This document shows, piece after piece, positions 22,880-34,386 of a stretch of 64,000 nt of DNA. The position numbers and the translations under genes are program-made. The notes beneath the pieces are model-generated. The model did no database searches. It saw only the letters and a program-made list of their open reading frames with translations, and was not told the origin of the DNA. Origin of the DNA: Bettongia penicillata ogilbyi (Eukaryota; Chordata; Mammalia; Diprotodontia; Potoroidae); assembly GCA_023548195.1 (NCBI GenBank), contig JAJHZJ010000220.1:3775204-3839203 (forward strand), given 5' to 3'. Each line of letters begins with the position of its first letter. Position 1 is the stretch's first letter.

Positions 22880-23105
22880 TTAGCTAGCCAGCAAGCAATT
22901 CTGAAGCCCTTATTACGTACCAGGTACATTGGTATTGGTGATACAAATAAAAAGCAAGTTATTAAATAACTTGAAGTTTAATGGAGGAAATTCAACTGCA
23001 TTTATCTAATCTCCTTAAGACTTAGTTTTCTCATTTGTAAAATGGGACTGTGGATTTTATGGTTCTCTATGGTCCTTTCATCTCTAAATCTACAATCATA
23101 GGGTC
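22880..23105 (+). mobile_element. old SINE/L3-tail composite
   Basis: 22880-22990 follows the 'ttattacgtaccaggtaca...ggtgatacaaataaaa' theme seen at 4455. 22996-23105 follows 'ttagttttctcatttgtaaaatggga...ggtcctttcatctctaaatc', a SINE 3' end with an L3-like tail. Confidence 0.55.
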
Positions 23106-23109
23106 TTGT

Positions 23110-24865
23110 ACGTTAAAAATATTTTGAAATTTTTGAAACTAAATCAAATTCACAACCCCTTCTTCTCAAAAGCTGTGTGGAATATTTAAGTATGTTTATA
23201 TTAATATTTTAGCATGAAGTCTGTATAAATGACATTTTTATAGGAGATAGCAATATTGTTATAGAGGTAAACTCATCACTGGAACTCAGATGCATTTATG
23301 AGAAAGGTCAAAAACTGCCCCAACTCAAAGCTATGTGTTCTGCCTCCAATTAGGGTGTCTCATTTTGAGTATTGAGGGGGAATGGAGATGACCAACAAAT
23401 GAACGAAGAAAAAAAAACTTTATCTTTCTCAATTTGATATAGCTTAGGAGCTCCATACACCGAGTAATATAAGCATCATTCATTTCCTACATGTACCTTT
23501 TATAGGTCATTAACCTAGGTAGGGTCAGGGGGAGGGACAAGGAGTGAAAATCTTTCAAGCCTCTCTGCTTCCCTGTTCTGATAATTTAGAACTTACTTTC
23601 CAGAAGCCAACTATCTTATATCAGGAAATTACCCTTAATCTTCCACATTAAACAGGCAGGCTGTCTGCTGAATGTGATACGTAATTTCTTTCAAATTTAT
23701 TTTCATTTAGAAATTCAGATGAAGTCAGGATATGGTTTAGATGCTTAAGGTCTGGTAGGTGTTTAATCACAAAACTGAAATTAGCATAACCAGGCAGATA
23801 GGCTTCATGTTTTCTATTCTTAACTGACATTCAAAATTCTTAAGAAACCCAATTTCCCTCCTTAATGCATTCTCTTTAGTTACAGTGAATCTAGAATCTT
23901 TTCTTAAATATTTAAATCCAAAGTTAATTAAATGTTCTCTTTTTTTGTGTTAAGGCAGATGTCAGGTAGACATTATCTATACAGGAATTAGAAACTTATT
24001 TAATTTGAGTTAAAAAAAAAAAAAAAACTCCATGGAAATGTCCCCAGAAATAGTATCCAACTCTTATGTGACTGACTGAAAATGAAAGTCGATGCCATTC
24101 ACATGACACATAGTCAGCTGTAAGATGTATCAAGCTTTTGAAGTTCCCCATAATATCAATGCTCCCACGCTGGTTGGTAAAATTAACTGTAGACTGAAGT
24201 CTTTTAAAGACTTATGGTCATATCCCAAAGCAAGCAAAAAGGAAAAAAAAATCATCATAGTTCCTTTAGTAATTATATTAAAAGTTTGGAAATCTTTATA
24301 TCTCATACAAGTAAGGAAATTCTACTGATGATGGGATAGTCTGATCACATTTTTTCCCCAATCTTTATTAAGAAGTTATTGTGGGGCAGTTAAAGAAACA
24401 GTATTGTGGATGACTCAAGTCTCCAGCATATTTCAATAAAGAGTTTGTCCTACTTATGAAAAATGGAAGAATTTCCTCACTCTATTTAAAGAAATAATTT
24501 TAGATGCTATTAAGCAACCAAATTGACCTTAGGGCATGTGTTACACGTAGCTTTTTCCTTTTTCCTCCCTGCTAATTTTGCTTTTTATGCATTTGGCTAT
24601 TTCAGTTGACATACTGACTCTAACAGACTTAAAAGTTACCATTTGAAACTAAGTGCATTCTATAGGAAGTTCACAACTTTTTAACCCACCTACATCTTCT
24701 TTTATAAAGTACAATTTTATAAACTTTTGTCTTCAGCAGAATCTTAATTCTCCCAGTATTCTTCTCCCTAAACTCCTTCAAGAGAGCAATTTCATAAAAC
24801 ATTAGCTAAAATGTAAAAACAAAGAGGAGTAAGAGGGACAAATCAGGAAATTCAATCAACATATT
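23110..24865. other. unassigned AT-rich sequence
   Basis: No gene or repeat recognised. A-runs at 23408 and 24012 and short chance frames only (for instance 60 codons on the minus strand at 23648-23830). Confidence 0.45.
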
Positions 24866-24869
24866 AAAT

Positions 24870-25715
24870 GTTACATATTTGTGTACCTTCACAAAACAGT
24901 AGAGAGAAGGTATCTTGTCATATCTCTTCTTTTGGGTTATTATTATTCATTATAATTTTCACATTTTTACGATTATTGTTCTTTCCATTTACATTTCTGT
25001 GGTCATTCATTTATTGTTTTATTAGCTCTACTTACTTTTCTCTGCATCATATTATGAAAAATTTTCCATGCTGCTTTGTATCATCATTGATATTGCTTTT
25101 TTAATAAAACATTAATATTCCCTTACCTTTAAGAAGAATAATTATTAATATATTCACCAATGGATTTATTAATATTATATTAACATTATATTATATTATA
25201 TTATATATATTATATAATATATTATAATATATTAATATAATATATATTATGTTATATAATAATATTAATATATTCACCAATGGATAGGCCTCTACTTCCG
25301 TTCCAGTAATTTGCTACTAAATACACATGCAAAAAATATACTGATTTTGGTTGCTATGGGAACCTCATTGTGTTGTGAGTCTAGTTCTGTAAACTTTAGG
25401 TCAAGGGTTATTAGTATTTGAGTCACTTTATCTGCATAATTCCAAATTGTTTTCCATAGTGGTTATTTTAATTGATAGTTTAACCAAAGACTGGCATCTG
25501 TGCTTAAGTACATACTCACCCATAATCATCTTTCCTCATCTTTGCCAATTTGCTGATTTTGAGATGACACTACAGTGCTCTTTTGTTTTGAAATTTTCTT
25601 ATTGCCAGTGATTTAGAATAGTCTTTCCTATGTTAGCAAAAATTAGAATTCTTTGGGAAGTCATGATTTTATATTCTTGGACTGCTTATCTGTTGGAGAA
25701 TGTATTATAAAAATA
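24870..25715 (-). mobile_element. old L1 3' region, split by an AT-rich insertion
   Basis: Antisense L1 themes: 'ttttccatgctgctttgtatcatc' (25060), 'ccaaattgttttccatagtggtt' (25440), 'atctttgccaatttgctgattttgag' (25530), 'cagtgatttagaatagtctttcc' (25608). The AT-only block 25166-25263 lies inside. Confidence 0.6.
25144..25285. repeat. AT palindrome flanked by 22-bp direct repeats
   Basis: A 22-bp sequence ending tattcaccaatggat is present at 25144-25165 and again, perfectly, at 25264-25285. The 98 bp between them are A/T with almost no G/C and are largely self-complementary. Confidence 0.9.
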
Positions 25716-25717
25716 AA

Positions 25718-25968
25718 TAGTAATAACTAACATTTCTATAGCATTTATGATTCAAGATACTGGGGTAAGTTCTTTATATTTTTTTTTATTTATTCCTCAA
25801 ACAACCTTGGGTGTTCTTATTATCTACGTCTTTCCCATGAGGAAACTTATGCGAGTAGAGGTTAAGTGACTAGTTCACTGTCACAAAGCTGAAAAGGGTC
25901 TGAGGCTAGACTACAACTCAATTGTTAATCACTCCAGGACCAGGGCTTCATCCACTTTGCCACCTGGT
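25718..25968 (-). mobile_element. MIR-like CORE-SINE
   Basis: Reverse of MIR: 'ttattcctcaaacaaccttggg', 'tcccatgaggaaactta', 'gttaagtgactagttcactgtcacaaagct', and a terminal 'tgccacctgg'. Confidence 0.65.
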
Positions 25969-26079
25969 TTGTATATAAAAAGATATAGATAAATAAAGGT
26001 GGACATACATATACAGATATAGATATAGATGTACGGATATGTAGTAGATATAGCTCTATTGATAATAGAAATAAACTCT

Positions 26080-26545
26080 CTGTTATTTTTGTTTGATAAA
26101 ATATCTCCTACAGAGTTATATAGGTATATAATCTATTTTTCTTCTGATTTCTATGGTATAATACTTAATATTCAGGTTATGTATCCATTTTGAATTTATT
26201 ATGGAATATTGGATCAGCTGTAGGTTTCTGCTAGCCTTTTTTCTTCAGGTTTTTTTTTAAACAAATAGGAGTTCCTTTCCTAAATAATTTTTTTTCTGCT
26301 TTATTAAATAAAGGGTTATTGAGTTCCATTTTTCCCTGATTCTCCATTGTATAGAAGTTCTATTTATTTATCTCCCTATTTTTCAACCAATTCCAAATAC
26401 TATTGAAATTGCTATTTATAGTATAGCTATAGGTGCAAAAGTGCCATTACTACTTCATTTATACCTTTTTAATTATTCCAGCACTACTTATTTATGATCG
26501 TTTTTTTCCATTTCTTTCTCCAGTTGCTTTATAATGCAATCTACC
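26080..26545 (-). mobile_element. L1 ORF2 fragment
   Basis: Antisense ORF2 themes: 'aggttatgtatccattttgaat', 'ctttattaaataaagggttattgag', 'gaagttctatttatttatctccc', 'gcactacttatttatga'. Truncated on both sides, strongly decayed. Confidence 0.5.
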
Positions 26546-26644
26546 AAGGCCACCAATAGTGTAATACGTATCAGTGAGGATCTATTCTCTGTTCCATTTA
26601 AAGAATTCTCCATTTACCTACAAAGGGTTCTTCCTACAAGATGT

Positions 26645-26820
26645 TGTTACTGAGTCTTTTCAACTTTGTCTGGCCCTTAGGAAATGGCATTTGGGGTTTC
26701 TTGGCAAAGATAATGGAGTGGCTTACCATTTCCTTCTCTCAATCACTTCATGGATGAGGAAACTGAAGGAAACAGGGATGAGTAAGTGGTCCTGAGTCAC
26801 ACAGCTTGTATCTGAGTTCC
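26645..26820 (-). mobile_element. tRNA-derived marsupial SINE, 3' part, inverted
   Basis: Has 'ggcatttggggtttcttggcaaagataatggagtgg', 'ccatttccttctctcaatcac' and 'gtcctgagtcacacagcttgta', in SINE order. Confidence 0.85.
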
Positions 26821-28365
26821 AAAGTACTGTTTTCTAGTCATCTGATCACTTCAACATTTGTATTTGCAGCATCCTTTTTTAACTTAAATCATCTTGTGAA
26901 TCACACTAGTTTCTCTTCCCATTTACTAAATTTGTCAAATTAATGAACGAGGTTGACTCAGGCCAGTTACCTTTTAGGTTATATTCAGTGTTAAATTTAA
27001 ATGAGAAACTCTTAGGTTATTAAACTGTTAATAAAAAGAAATTACTTAGCCATACAATGGAAAATATTTTCAACTAATATGCTTCAACATTTAGCTTGTT
27101 TAGATGAGGCCTTTTTCTCCAGATACAATAGAAATTATTGACTTTTATGGTTTGAGGGCATTCACCAGAGCTCAATTACCTTGACTCCACATGGACAGGC
27201 CACGTTACTTCTGTCAATAGCCACCAATGTTTATAGAGGCCACTAAGAAATTGTGTAAAAGGAGATGGAGCTTGAAACCTAGTCACCTGTACTGGCCAAA
27301 GTCCGGGATCAAATTTTATCAGTAAGTAGGAAAATAACAACAGCAGTAGCAATGTTGCCTAACCCAAATCAAAGGGAAAGGTAAAACTCTGACAGCCAGT
27401 GATCATAGCACAAAGATTAAAGGAATAGAAAAGGAAAAGTAGACAAGAAATGGATCTTGCATTTGACGAGATGAGGCCTACATACTTAAGAAAAGGTAAG
27501 TGGAAATAATTAGAGAGGAAAGCAAATTATTAGGATGAATTACTAAGTGAGATAAATTGAAAAACAGCTGAGTTCGTACAAGGGTATAGAGCATTGGGAC
27601 ATGACTGCAGAGGTGTTGCTGAAACTAAGGGCAGCAAGGTTGAGTGGGATTGACACATTATTGAGATGTGATAATTAAGCGTAAAATTTTAACCAGGCAG
27701 TTAAGATTTGAGATAAACATTAGCAATCAGTTTAAAAAACAAGACAAAAATCTCACCTGGTATGTGTAGTCAAGACATTGTGCAGTGATTTACATTGTGC
27801 ATTAGATTTTTTTTTAAAAAGTTTCTTGCCACAGTCAAGTGACTATTATTTGTCTTTGAAGTGTATGTAGACTGATCTCCCCTTTAAAAGAGAATGAGAA
27901 ACTACTTGAAGGATGCTTCTCTACACTCTGTTGCTAGGATGAATTTAATGTTTCTAAAAAGAAATTGAAAGGAGACTTTAATAAGGAAAAGTGTATCTGG
28001 CATGGGAAAGGAATTGCCAGTATTTTGATAGTGTATTAACCCAAAGAAAGGGAAAAATGTGGCAAAGTTAGAGATTAAAAACGGGTTTGTGGCTGTCCTG
28101 AAGACAAGAGAGCTAGAATCTCTGAAGAAGAGTGCACTGTCCTTTCAAGAATGATGTAGATGAACTTCAGAAGCTATTAACTGAAAAATTATACATCAAA
28201 GATCAAAAGGAGAGAAGAAAATTAATAAGAGTTGATGATCTCCTGCTCAGGTTACTGAAGCAGTTAATTGTCAGCCTGGTAATGACTACAAAAAGCTACC
28301 ACGGCTTAATTAAAAGTAGGTCAATTCACCTTAACAACTTTTTTTTCCTCATTTTTTAAATTAAG
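26821..28365. other. unassigned AT-rich sequence
   Basis: No gene or repeat assigned. A 75-codon frame at 28132-28359 is Leu/Lys-rich but lacks homologues that I know and a plausible exon context. Confidence 0.4.
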
Positions 28366-28367
28366 CT

Positions 28368-28900
28368 TTATTGGTCATTATTATCTTTTATATTACCAAA
28401 ATATTCCCTACCATTCCTCTTTCCTCTTCCTAGAGATTTTCCCAGATATATATGTGTGTGTGCATGTGTATATATGTAAGAATTAAAAGACTAAAAAGGA
28501 AAAAAAGGAGGAATAATTAACAAAACTGATTGAAAAAATATGAAAATATACACTATGTAAAATACTTGGGCATCTTCCTTCTCTGAAAAGGGTGTGCAGG
28601 AAATATCTTCTTATATCTCTTCTCTCAAGCCATGTTGATTTATATAATTTTCCACTATCATTTTTGTTTATTTTTGTGTGGTTGTTCCTTCTATTCCCAT
28701 TGCTGAAGCCATTATGCACATTGTCTTCTCAGTTCTGATGACTTCATTCTTCATCTTTACATGAAGATATTTTCATGCTTCTCTGTCATCATCAAATTCA
28801 TAATTTCTTACAGCACAGTAATACTCCCAATTCATAGGCATCTGCAGTGTTCCCAAGTCTTTAGTATCTTAAAAAAGTGCTTCTATAAGTATTTTTGGTT
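28368..28900 (-). mobile_element. L1 3' end fragment
   Basis: Antisense L1 3' UTR and ORF2 end themes: 'tcccattgctgaagccatt', 'gcttctctgtcatcatcaaattcataatttcttacagcacagtaatac'. Interrupted at about 28900 by the RTE-tailed SINE. It holds a short (TG)n at 28454-28478. Confidence 0.6.
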
Positions 28901-28902
28901 TT

Positions 28903-29095
28903 GTGTTTGTCCTTCGTTCTCAAAGAGAACCATGACATCAAGATGATGACATGTCTTGCAGTTGATTTTAATTTTGAGTGAGGGAGGACTGTGTGAGGTC
29001 ACCAGCCTCACTTTCTTCTCCTGAGTCATCTGGATCCAGTGGCCTAATGTTCATCAGGATGACTGGAGATGGCCCAGGATGCAATGTGATACCCT
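28903..29095 (-). mobile_element. SINE with RTE-type 3' tail
   Basis: On the minus strand the copy runs from 'gcatcctgggccatctccagtcatcctgatg' to a 3' end 'ttctctttgagaacgaaggac'. That ending closely resembles the 3' end of the RTE LINE at 61870-61890. A shared tail is how such SINEs recruit the LINE reverse transcriptase. Confidence 0.8.
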
Positions 29096-29281
29096 AGCCA
29101 CAATCTTACTTTGAGTGAGATACACACATTCAATGAATAGTTTACTTTAAGTTGCTTAAGGGATGGTCCCTTTAATCCAAAAAAAACAAAAAATTCAAAC
29201 TGGTAGGGGAAGACTCTCAGGGTTCCTGGGTAAAAGGAAACAATTACTATTTAGTTATTAGTCATGTGTGTGTATATGTAT

Positions 29282-29365
29282 ACCTGAGAAGGGATCTATA
29301 GCTTTCACCAGCCTGTCAATGGAGTCCATTACATATTCACAAGGTAAAGAACTCCTACCATAGGG
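29282..29365 (+). mobile_element. possible DNA-transposon (hAT-like) relic
   Basis: The stretch 'gagaagggatctatagctttcaccag...' followed by 'aaggtaaagaactcc' recalls a common mammalian repeat with an 'aaggttaagaaccc' end. No terminal inverted repeat pair is visible. Confidence 0.25.
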
Positions 29366-29449
29366 TGATTCTTTCCTCTAATTGGAGCTAGCCATAGACC
29401 CCTGGCAAACCAACTGCTTTCTTGACCACAGAGTGAGCATATACCACCC

Positions 29450-29600
29450 TGGGAATGGGATTATTGGTGAAATTGTCATTCATTATAACCATTTTGGAAA
29501 GTAATTTGAAATGATGCAAAAAAGGGGAGACTAAAACTTTTATAACCTTTGACCTTCATTGGATTATATCTTAAGGAAGCCACTGATTAAAAAGTGATGA
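29450..29600 (+). mobile_element. L1 ORF2 C-terminal fragment
   Basis: 'attattggtgaaattgtcattcattataaccattttggaaagtaatttgaaatgat' corresponds to 58245-58305 of the better L1 copy, where the same part of ORF2 is read. Confidence 0.6.
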
Positions 29601-30270
29601 CTGCTAAATTGTGTGTGTTCCTGACTGTGTCTCCAAATACACATGTGAAAGTGACAGGAAACTTAGTTGAGGATTGGTAAACACAATAGGATTGCCCTGG
29701 TGTTCTATTCTCTGATTATTTACTGATACATGAAAAGGAGTGTTTAAAAGTAGAGAAGCCAACTCTCCTAGTAATCAAAATTCAGGGGTCATTTAAGAAG
29801 AGAGCTCTGTTATGGAGGTTGTCTGCTTAGCCTGAAACTGAAGGTGTTAGTAATGATAGCTAAACAGTGAAGTACATCCATCAAAGCAGTACCTAACAAT
29901 GTAGCAAATTCAAGGTCAATGGAAACAATTTGAAGACATCAACAACTCTGAAGCTGCCCCTACTTGAAGGCTCCTTGGTCATAGACCTTTCTTAAATGCA
30001 TGCCTCTCAATTTCTGAATTCTTTGTCCATTCTTCCCACTGATGCTATGAGAAATTTAGTGCAAGGTTGAACCCCATGTTAATGAGAGAGATATTATGCT
30101 GCTCCTATTATTCTCCCCACCCCCAATAAATGTCTTTACTTAGAGTTCATAGTGACATCTAGCTGTCTGGGAACTAGATAAAGACAACAGGTGGGGTCAT
30201 GAGTTAAGGTTAAGGAATGGGGGCACATAAAGCAACTGAGAGTTGTTAGGCAAAACCTGTATCCCCAATC
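29601..30270. other. unassigned; possible LTR-like piece
   Basis: Contains a 'cccaataaatgtc' poly(A)-signal-like site at 30122-30134 after a C-rich run, which could be a 3' LTR region. No TG...CA ends could be paired. Confidence 0.25.
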
Positions 30271-30271
30271 T

Positions 30272-30322
30272 CGTGTGTGTGCGTGTGCATGTATGTGTGT
30301 ATGTGTGTGTGTATGTGTGTAT
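30272..30322. repeat. (GT)n/(GTAT)n microsatellite
   Basis: Imperfect tgtg/tatg units. Confidence 0.95.
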
Positions 30323-30324
30323 TT

Positions 30325-31395
30325 GGCTTTCATTTTAGATGTAGATGACTCCTTTGTTAATGACACATTTTTTCCTCTAACACCAGTAATGATAGAGAAA
30401 TAATAAAAAAGGTCATTTTAAAACAAAGAAACCAAATATTAGTCATTCTTAGTCTTCTCTGACAATGTTCTTTGGGGATTATTATAGTTGCAATCGACAA
30501 TATAGATTACAAATTCCTGCAGGATAGGAACGATAATAATGTCATTTGTACTACTCCAAAGCTATGGAAACAGGTTTAGGAAGGCTCAGAATATGTCAAA
30601 TTCCAGTACAAGGAAAGACAAAACACACAAAAAAAGACCATGAAGCAAGCCAACTTTATAGAAGGGATATACTGGCAATATAAAAGACAGTCAGGGATGA
30701 TGGTGGTAAAAGTTTCGGTTTGTTCGGATCTGGATGGCATTGGTAACTTTCCTGGTGTGTTAGATAGAATAGGGTATCACCAAATCAGTGACAATATAGT
30801 TGATTATAAGATTTTTATCTTTTTCAATCAGGAGATAGAGAAAGAGGTCACTGAACCTGAAGATTCGTATTAATTCATAAAATTGTGTCTGTCTGTGAGG
30901 GATGGGGAAAGAGAGAAGGAGAAAATGCCTACAGAATTGCCAGGGAGTTTATATTCAAACTCTCTTAAAGTGACAAAGGGACTCTTTACCATTACTGCTG
31001 GCTTTATTTTGTAAAGGTGATTCAGGTGACGAATTTCTCAAGAACTTCATTTAATGGGGTAGGAAAACTTTTGGGGTCATTGCAAAGGTGCATTTCTAAA
31101 ATATTTGAGCGGAGTTGTGCAATTGATAGCAGTAGCAATTTAATTGCTATGACAACTCTTCCTGTATTTCTTACTTGCTATAATTAGGATTAATTATAAT
31201 TTCTTCTAACTGCCCAGTGTACTATATACTTTAGATAACATAATAACAAGAGAAGAAAGAGAAACAAGACATTAAAACAAGAAGATGAACATTATTTCGG
31301 CTGTGGAAGACATTTTGGAGTAAATTCAATAACAGAAAATTGTAAAGCAACCTATCTATCTGAGAAGATTGAGAATGTTCTTCAGTAAAGAAAAT
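30325..31395. other. unassigned AT-rich sequence
   Basis: Nothing recognised except a faint L2-like 'aattcctgcaggataggaacgat' near 30510. The 77-codon frame at 30640-30873 has no family signature. Confidence 0.4.
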
Positions 31396-31399
31396 GACA

Positions 31400-31612
31400 G
31401 TTCAGTGCCACAGTTGATAGACTATTAGATCTGAACTCAGGAATTCCTGAGTTCAAATGTTGTCTTAAACACTACTTGATAGGAGCCTTATAAAACAATG
31501 ACAATCATAAAATGATAATCGCAGGCATACTAGGGTTGTTGTGAGAATAAAATAATATATGTAATATGCTTTCCAAACATTAAAGCATGATAGAAATGTT
31601 AGCTGTTATTAC
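31400..31612 (+). mobile_element. MIR/marsupial SINE with CORE 3' part
   Basis: Has the B-box-like 'gagttcaaatgttg', then 'agggttgttgtgagaataaaataatatatgtaatatgctttccaaacattaaagcatgatagaaatgttagctgttatt', a typical SINE CORE and end. Confidence 0.8.
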
Positions 31613-32790
31613 TAAATGAGACCAGATTACTTTATAGACATAAATTCATTCAATATTAATACAACAAACATTTGATTATATATAGAATCAATGTCTTCTA
31701 TAGGTGTTTAGGTAACAAATACTTTAAAATAAGGAATATAATTTAAAGTGATATTTAATTTTCTCCAGACTCATATGATATTCTTCCCAAATGATGCTGA
31801 TCCTGTCTAGTCCCCTGGTAAATTATGAAGGAATAATTTAACGCTTATATTCAAAGTTCTTAAAGTCCATTTTCATCAGTACAATCACTTCCTAACTGTA
31901 AAGTGGTTTGCTTAACACTACACTGAATATCATTACACTGAGTTAAATATGGTGATAATATGAAAGAAAAATTCAAAATAGTTTCATAATCAGAATGTTC
32001 TTACCAAAGAATTCAAAAGAAATTTGAATTCCTCCCTGGTCAAATGTCACTCACAAGTGTGTAAGGACAAAGAAGAGAAATGTATTTATAAGTTTAAGTT
32101 AAGCACATTTTTTTCATATCTATAGAAAGGCACAGAAAATAAATTGGTATTATTTGATAATAAATAATTTAGTCAGAAGCATTTTTGTAAATATAAACGT
32201 GTCAACTTCTATTAAAATAAGTTCATTTAAAAAATAATGTAATAAATAGCCTCATGAGGTCCTTGTTTTCATGAAACAAAAATTGCTTTCACATAGTGAT
32301 TTCAAATAGTCCAGATGTGAATGTATGAATGCCTTGAATTTTACAGTGATTCTTATAAATAAAATTGCTGATCTATAAATGATTATCATTTCTCCTTTGC
32401 CATTGCTCTAAATTTATAAAATATTCAGTCTTGCTATGTTTTATTCTTTACTACACATCTTGAAATTATAATCCTTGGGTTTTGCCTGACTAAAATTAAT
32501 ATTTTCATATGTGGAAGCTGTATTTTGTAAGTTTTCTAAGTTTGCATGTGTTATGAAGAAATCATTTTAAACATTCTATAACCTTAAAAATAATATCCCT
32601 CTTTGTAGAGCACTGGGATTCCAGATAACTCATTACATTTTTAACTAATTCAGCCATATTTTTCCTGTGAATGAATCATGTACTAGATGCAATAGCATCA
32701 TATTAAGACTTTCAAGATACTAGAGCACTAAATCAATTAAGCTTCACAGAGATCAAAGAAACTAGTTAATTACATTGGATAATGAAATAC
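31613..32790. other. unassigned AT-rich sequence
   Basis: No gene, repeat or regulatory feature recognised. Confidence 0.45.
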
Positions 32791-32794
32791 TACA

Positions 32795-32960
32795 GCTGAA
32801 AGGAAACTTAGGAATAATCAAATGCAACTACTTCATTTTATAGGTGAGAGAATTGAATCCCAGAGAAAATATATTATTATTTAAGATTATATAATTACTT
32901 TGTGGAAATACAAGGACTAAAATATGTATCTGTCAGTCCAAGATTCTTTCTACCCCATAT
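32795..32960 (+). mobile_element. MIR-like old SINE
   Basis: Order of blocks: 'cagctgaaaggaaacttaggaataatcaaatgcaa', 'cattttataggtgagagaattgaatcccagag', 'ttctttctaccccatatcat'. A known mammalian MIR-like layout. Confidence 0.6.
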
Positions 32961-33334
32961 CATCAAATTCCTATGTGAAAATAGATACATTTAATATATA
33001 AATATTGTGCTAATTACATATATTTAAAATCTCTTCTGAAGATAATATGGATATTTCAGTTAAACTTTCATAGGCTCTTACCCTGATGCTTCATCACATT
33101 GTATAAATTACTTTAGATTTCAGAATGATATTTTATTTGAACCCAAGTTCTGACAGCTTCTGTCACATCAGAAAGTTTTCAAGTACCATCTCAGTAGCAG
33201 AACAGATCAGTTTTCTGAATATTTGGCCAGTAAAATATGTAAATGCTTATCATTGGCAGACTTTGTACACGAAATCCTACAAAATAAAAATATACCACAT
33301 CCCTACTTGCTGTATTGCCCCTTCAACTTGAATT

Positions 33335-33445
33335 AAGGAAGACATGGTTTCATTCCTGACCTAGGCATTTAATAGACTATTCTAGGCAAGACACCTAACC
33401 TATGTCTCAATTTCCTCATATGTAAAATGATTTTCACCACTAGCT
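33335..33445 (+). mobile_element. SINE fragment
   Basis: 'ggcaagacacctaacctatgtctcaatttcctcatatgtaaaatga' is the SINE core and 3' part. Confidence 0.6.
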
Positions 33446-33576
33446 TTTAATGTCCTTTTCACTTTGTCGTCAATCAACTTATTATATCTTCTGCTTTTTG
33501 AGTGAGTGATAGAATAAGAGGAATAGAATACTAATAACCAAAGCATGTATAGACTACCTAAACAATTGATTTTACT

Positions 33577-33960
33577 ATTGCTACTCTAAATGTAAGAACC
33601 CTGTCCAATGACCAGTGGGTGGCAGTATTATTGGAAGAAAACAATTACATCATCAATAGAGTTGTTGCTATAAAATTAACCAAAATAATAAAAGAAATTA
33701 TGCCAAATGGATGAGTACCTCATGGGGAGTCAGAGTTCATGACCTCTGAGATTTTTAGTTTAAGATCTATGATTTTATCATATTAATATTAGAGAGAAAA
33801 TACCAAGAAAGCTTCAACAATTATTGACCTATATGCCTATATCACAACCCTATGTAAAATATATATAAGGAACATAGATACACACGCATACATGTGTGCA
33901 TGTGTATGTGAAGGACATTCTATGAAGATATTAGTAGGAAACAAGGCTTCATAAGTTTTA
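33577..33960 (+). mobile_element. RTE-clade LINE remnant (endonuclease and RT pieces)
   Basis: 33577-33687 is an open stretch reading IATLNVRTLSNDQWVAVLLE, which resembles the 'ATWNVRTL' opening of RTE apurinic-type endonucleases. 33795-33960 gives, with frameshifts, a 'STNYRPICLYH...' to 'QGFRK' segment, as in the RTE reverse transcriptase. About 100 bp between them looks like an unrelated SINE tail. Most of the element is gone. Confidence 0.5.
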
Positions 33961-34054
33961 TCTCTAATTAGACTATATCTCTTCTATTACTCAATATATG
34001 GAAAAATATAATTTTTAAAATCTAGCTATGCTTATTGTTTGATTGTCTTTTCAA

Positions 34055-34386
34055 AAAATTTGTGCAGCATATCCACATCAAAAGAAAGGATTATGGAGTC
34101 TGAACACAGGTTGAGCACACTATTTTATTTTTTTTTCTCATGGTTTTTAACTTTTCTTCTGATTCTCCTTTCACAACATGACTAATGTGGAAATATATTT
34201 AATATGATTATGCATGTATAATTCATATCAGATTACTTGATGTTTTGGGAAGGGGAAAGGGGAGCGACAGAAATAGACAAAATTTGTAGCTCAAAATCTT
34301 ATAAAAATGAATGTTGAAAACTATCTTTTCATGCAACCAGAAGAAATAAAATACTATTAAATGGAAAATAAAATTTAAAAAAGAAA
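34055..34386 (+). mobile_element. L1 3' UTR fragment
   Basis: Shows 'tctgattctcctttcacaacatgactaatgtgg', then 'gcatgtataattcatatcagattacttgatgttttggg', then 'aaaaatgaatgttgaaaactatcttttcatgcaa' and an A-rich end: the marsupial-type L1 3' end, the sense of 58800-58880. Confidence 0.85.

Noticed and set aside
28132..28359. 75-codon frame with Leu/Lys-rich helix-like composition
   Set aside because: No splice-site support that I could trust and no family recognised.
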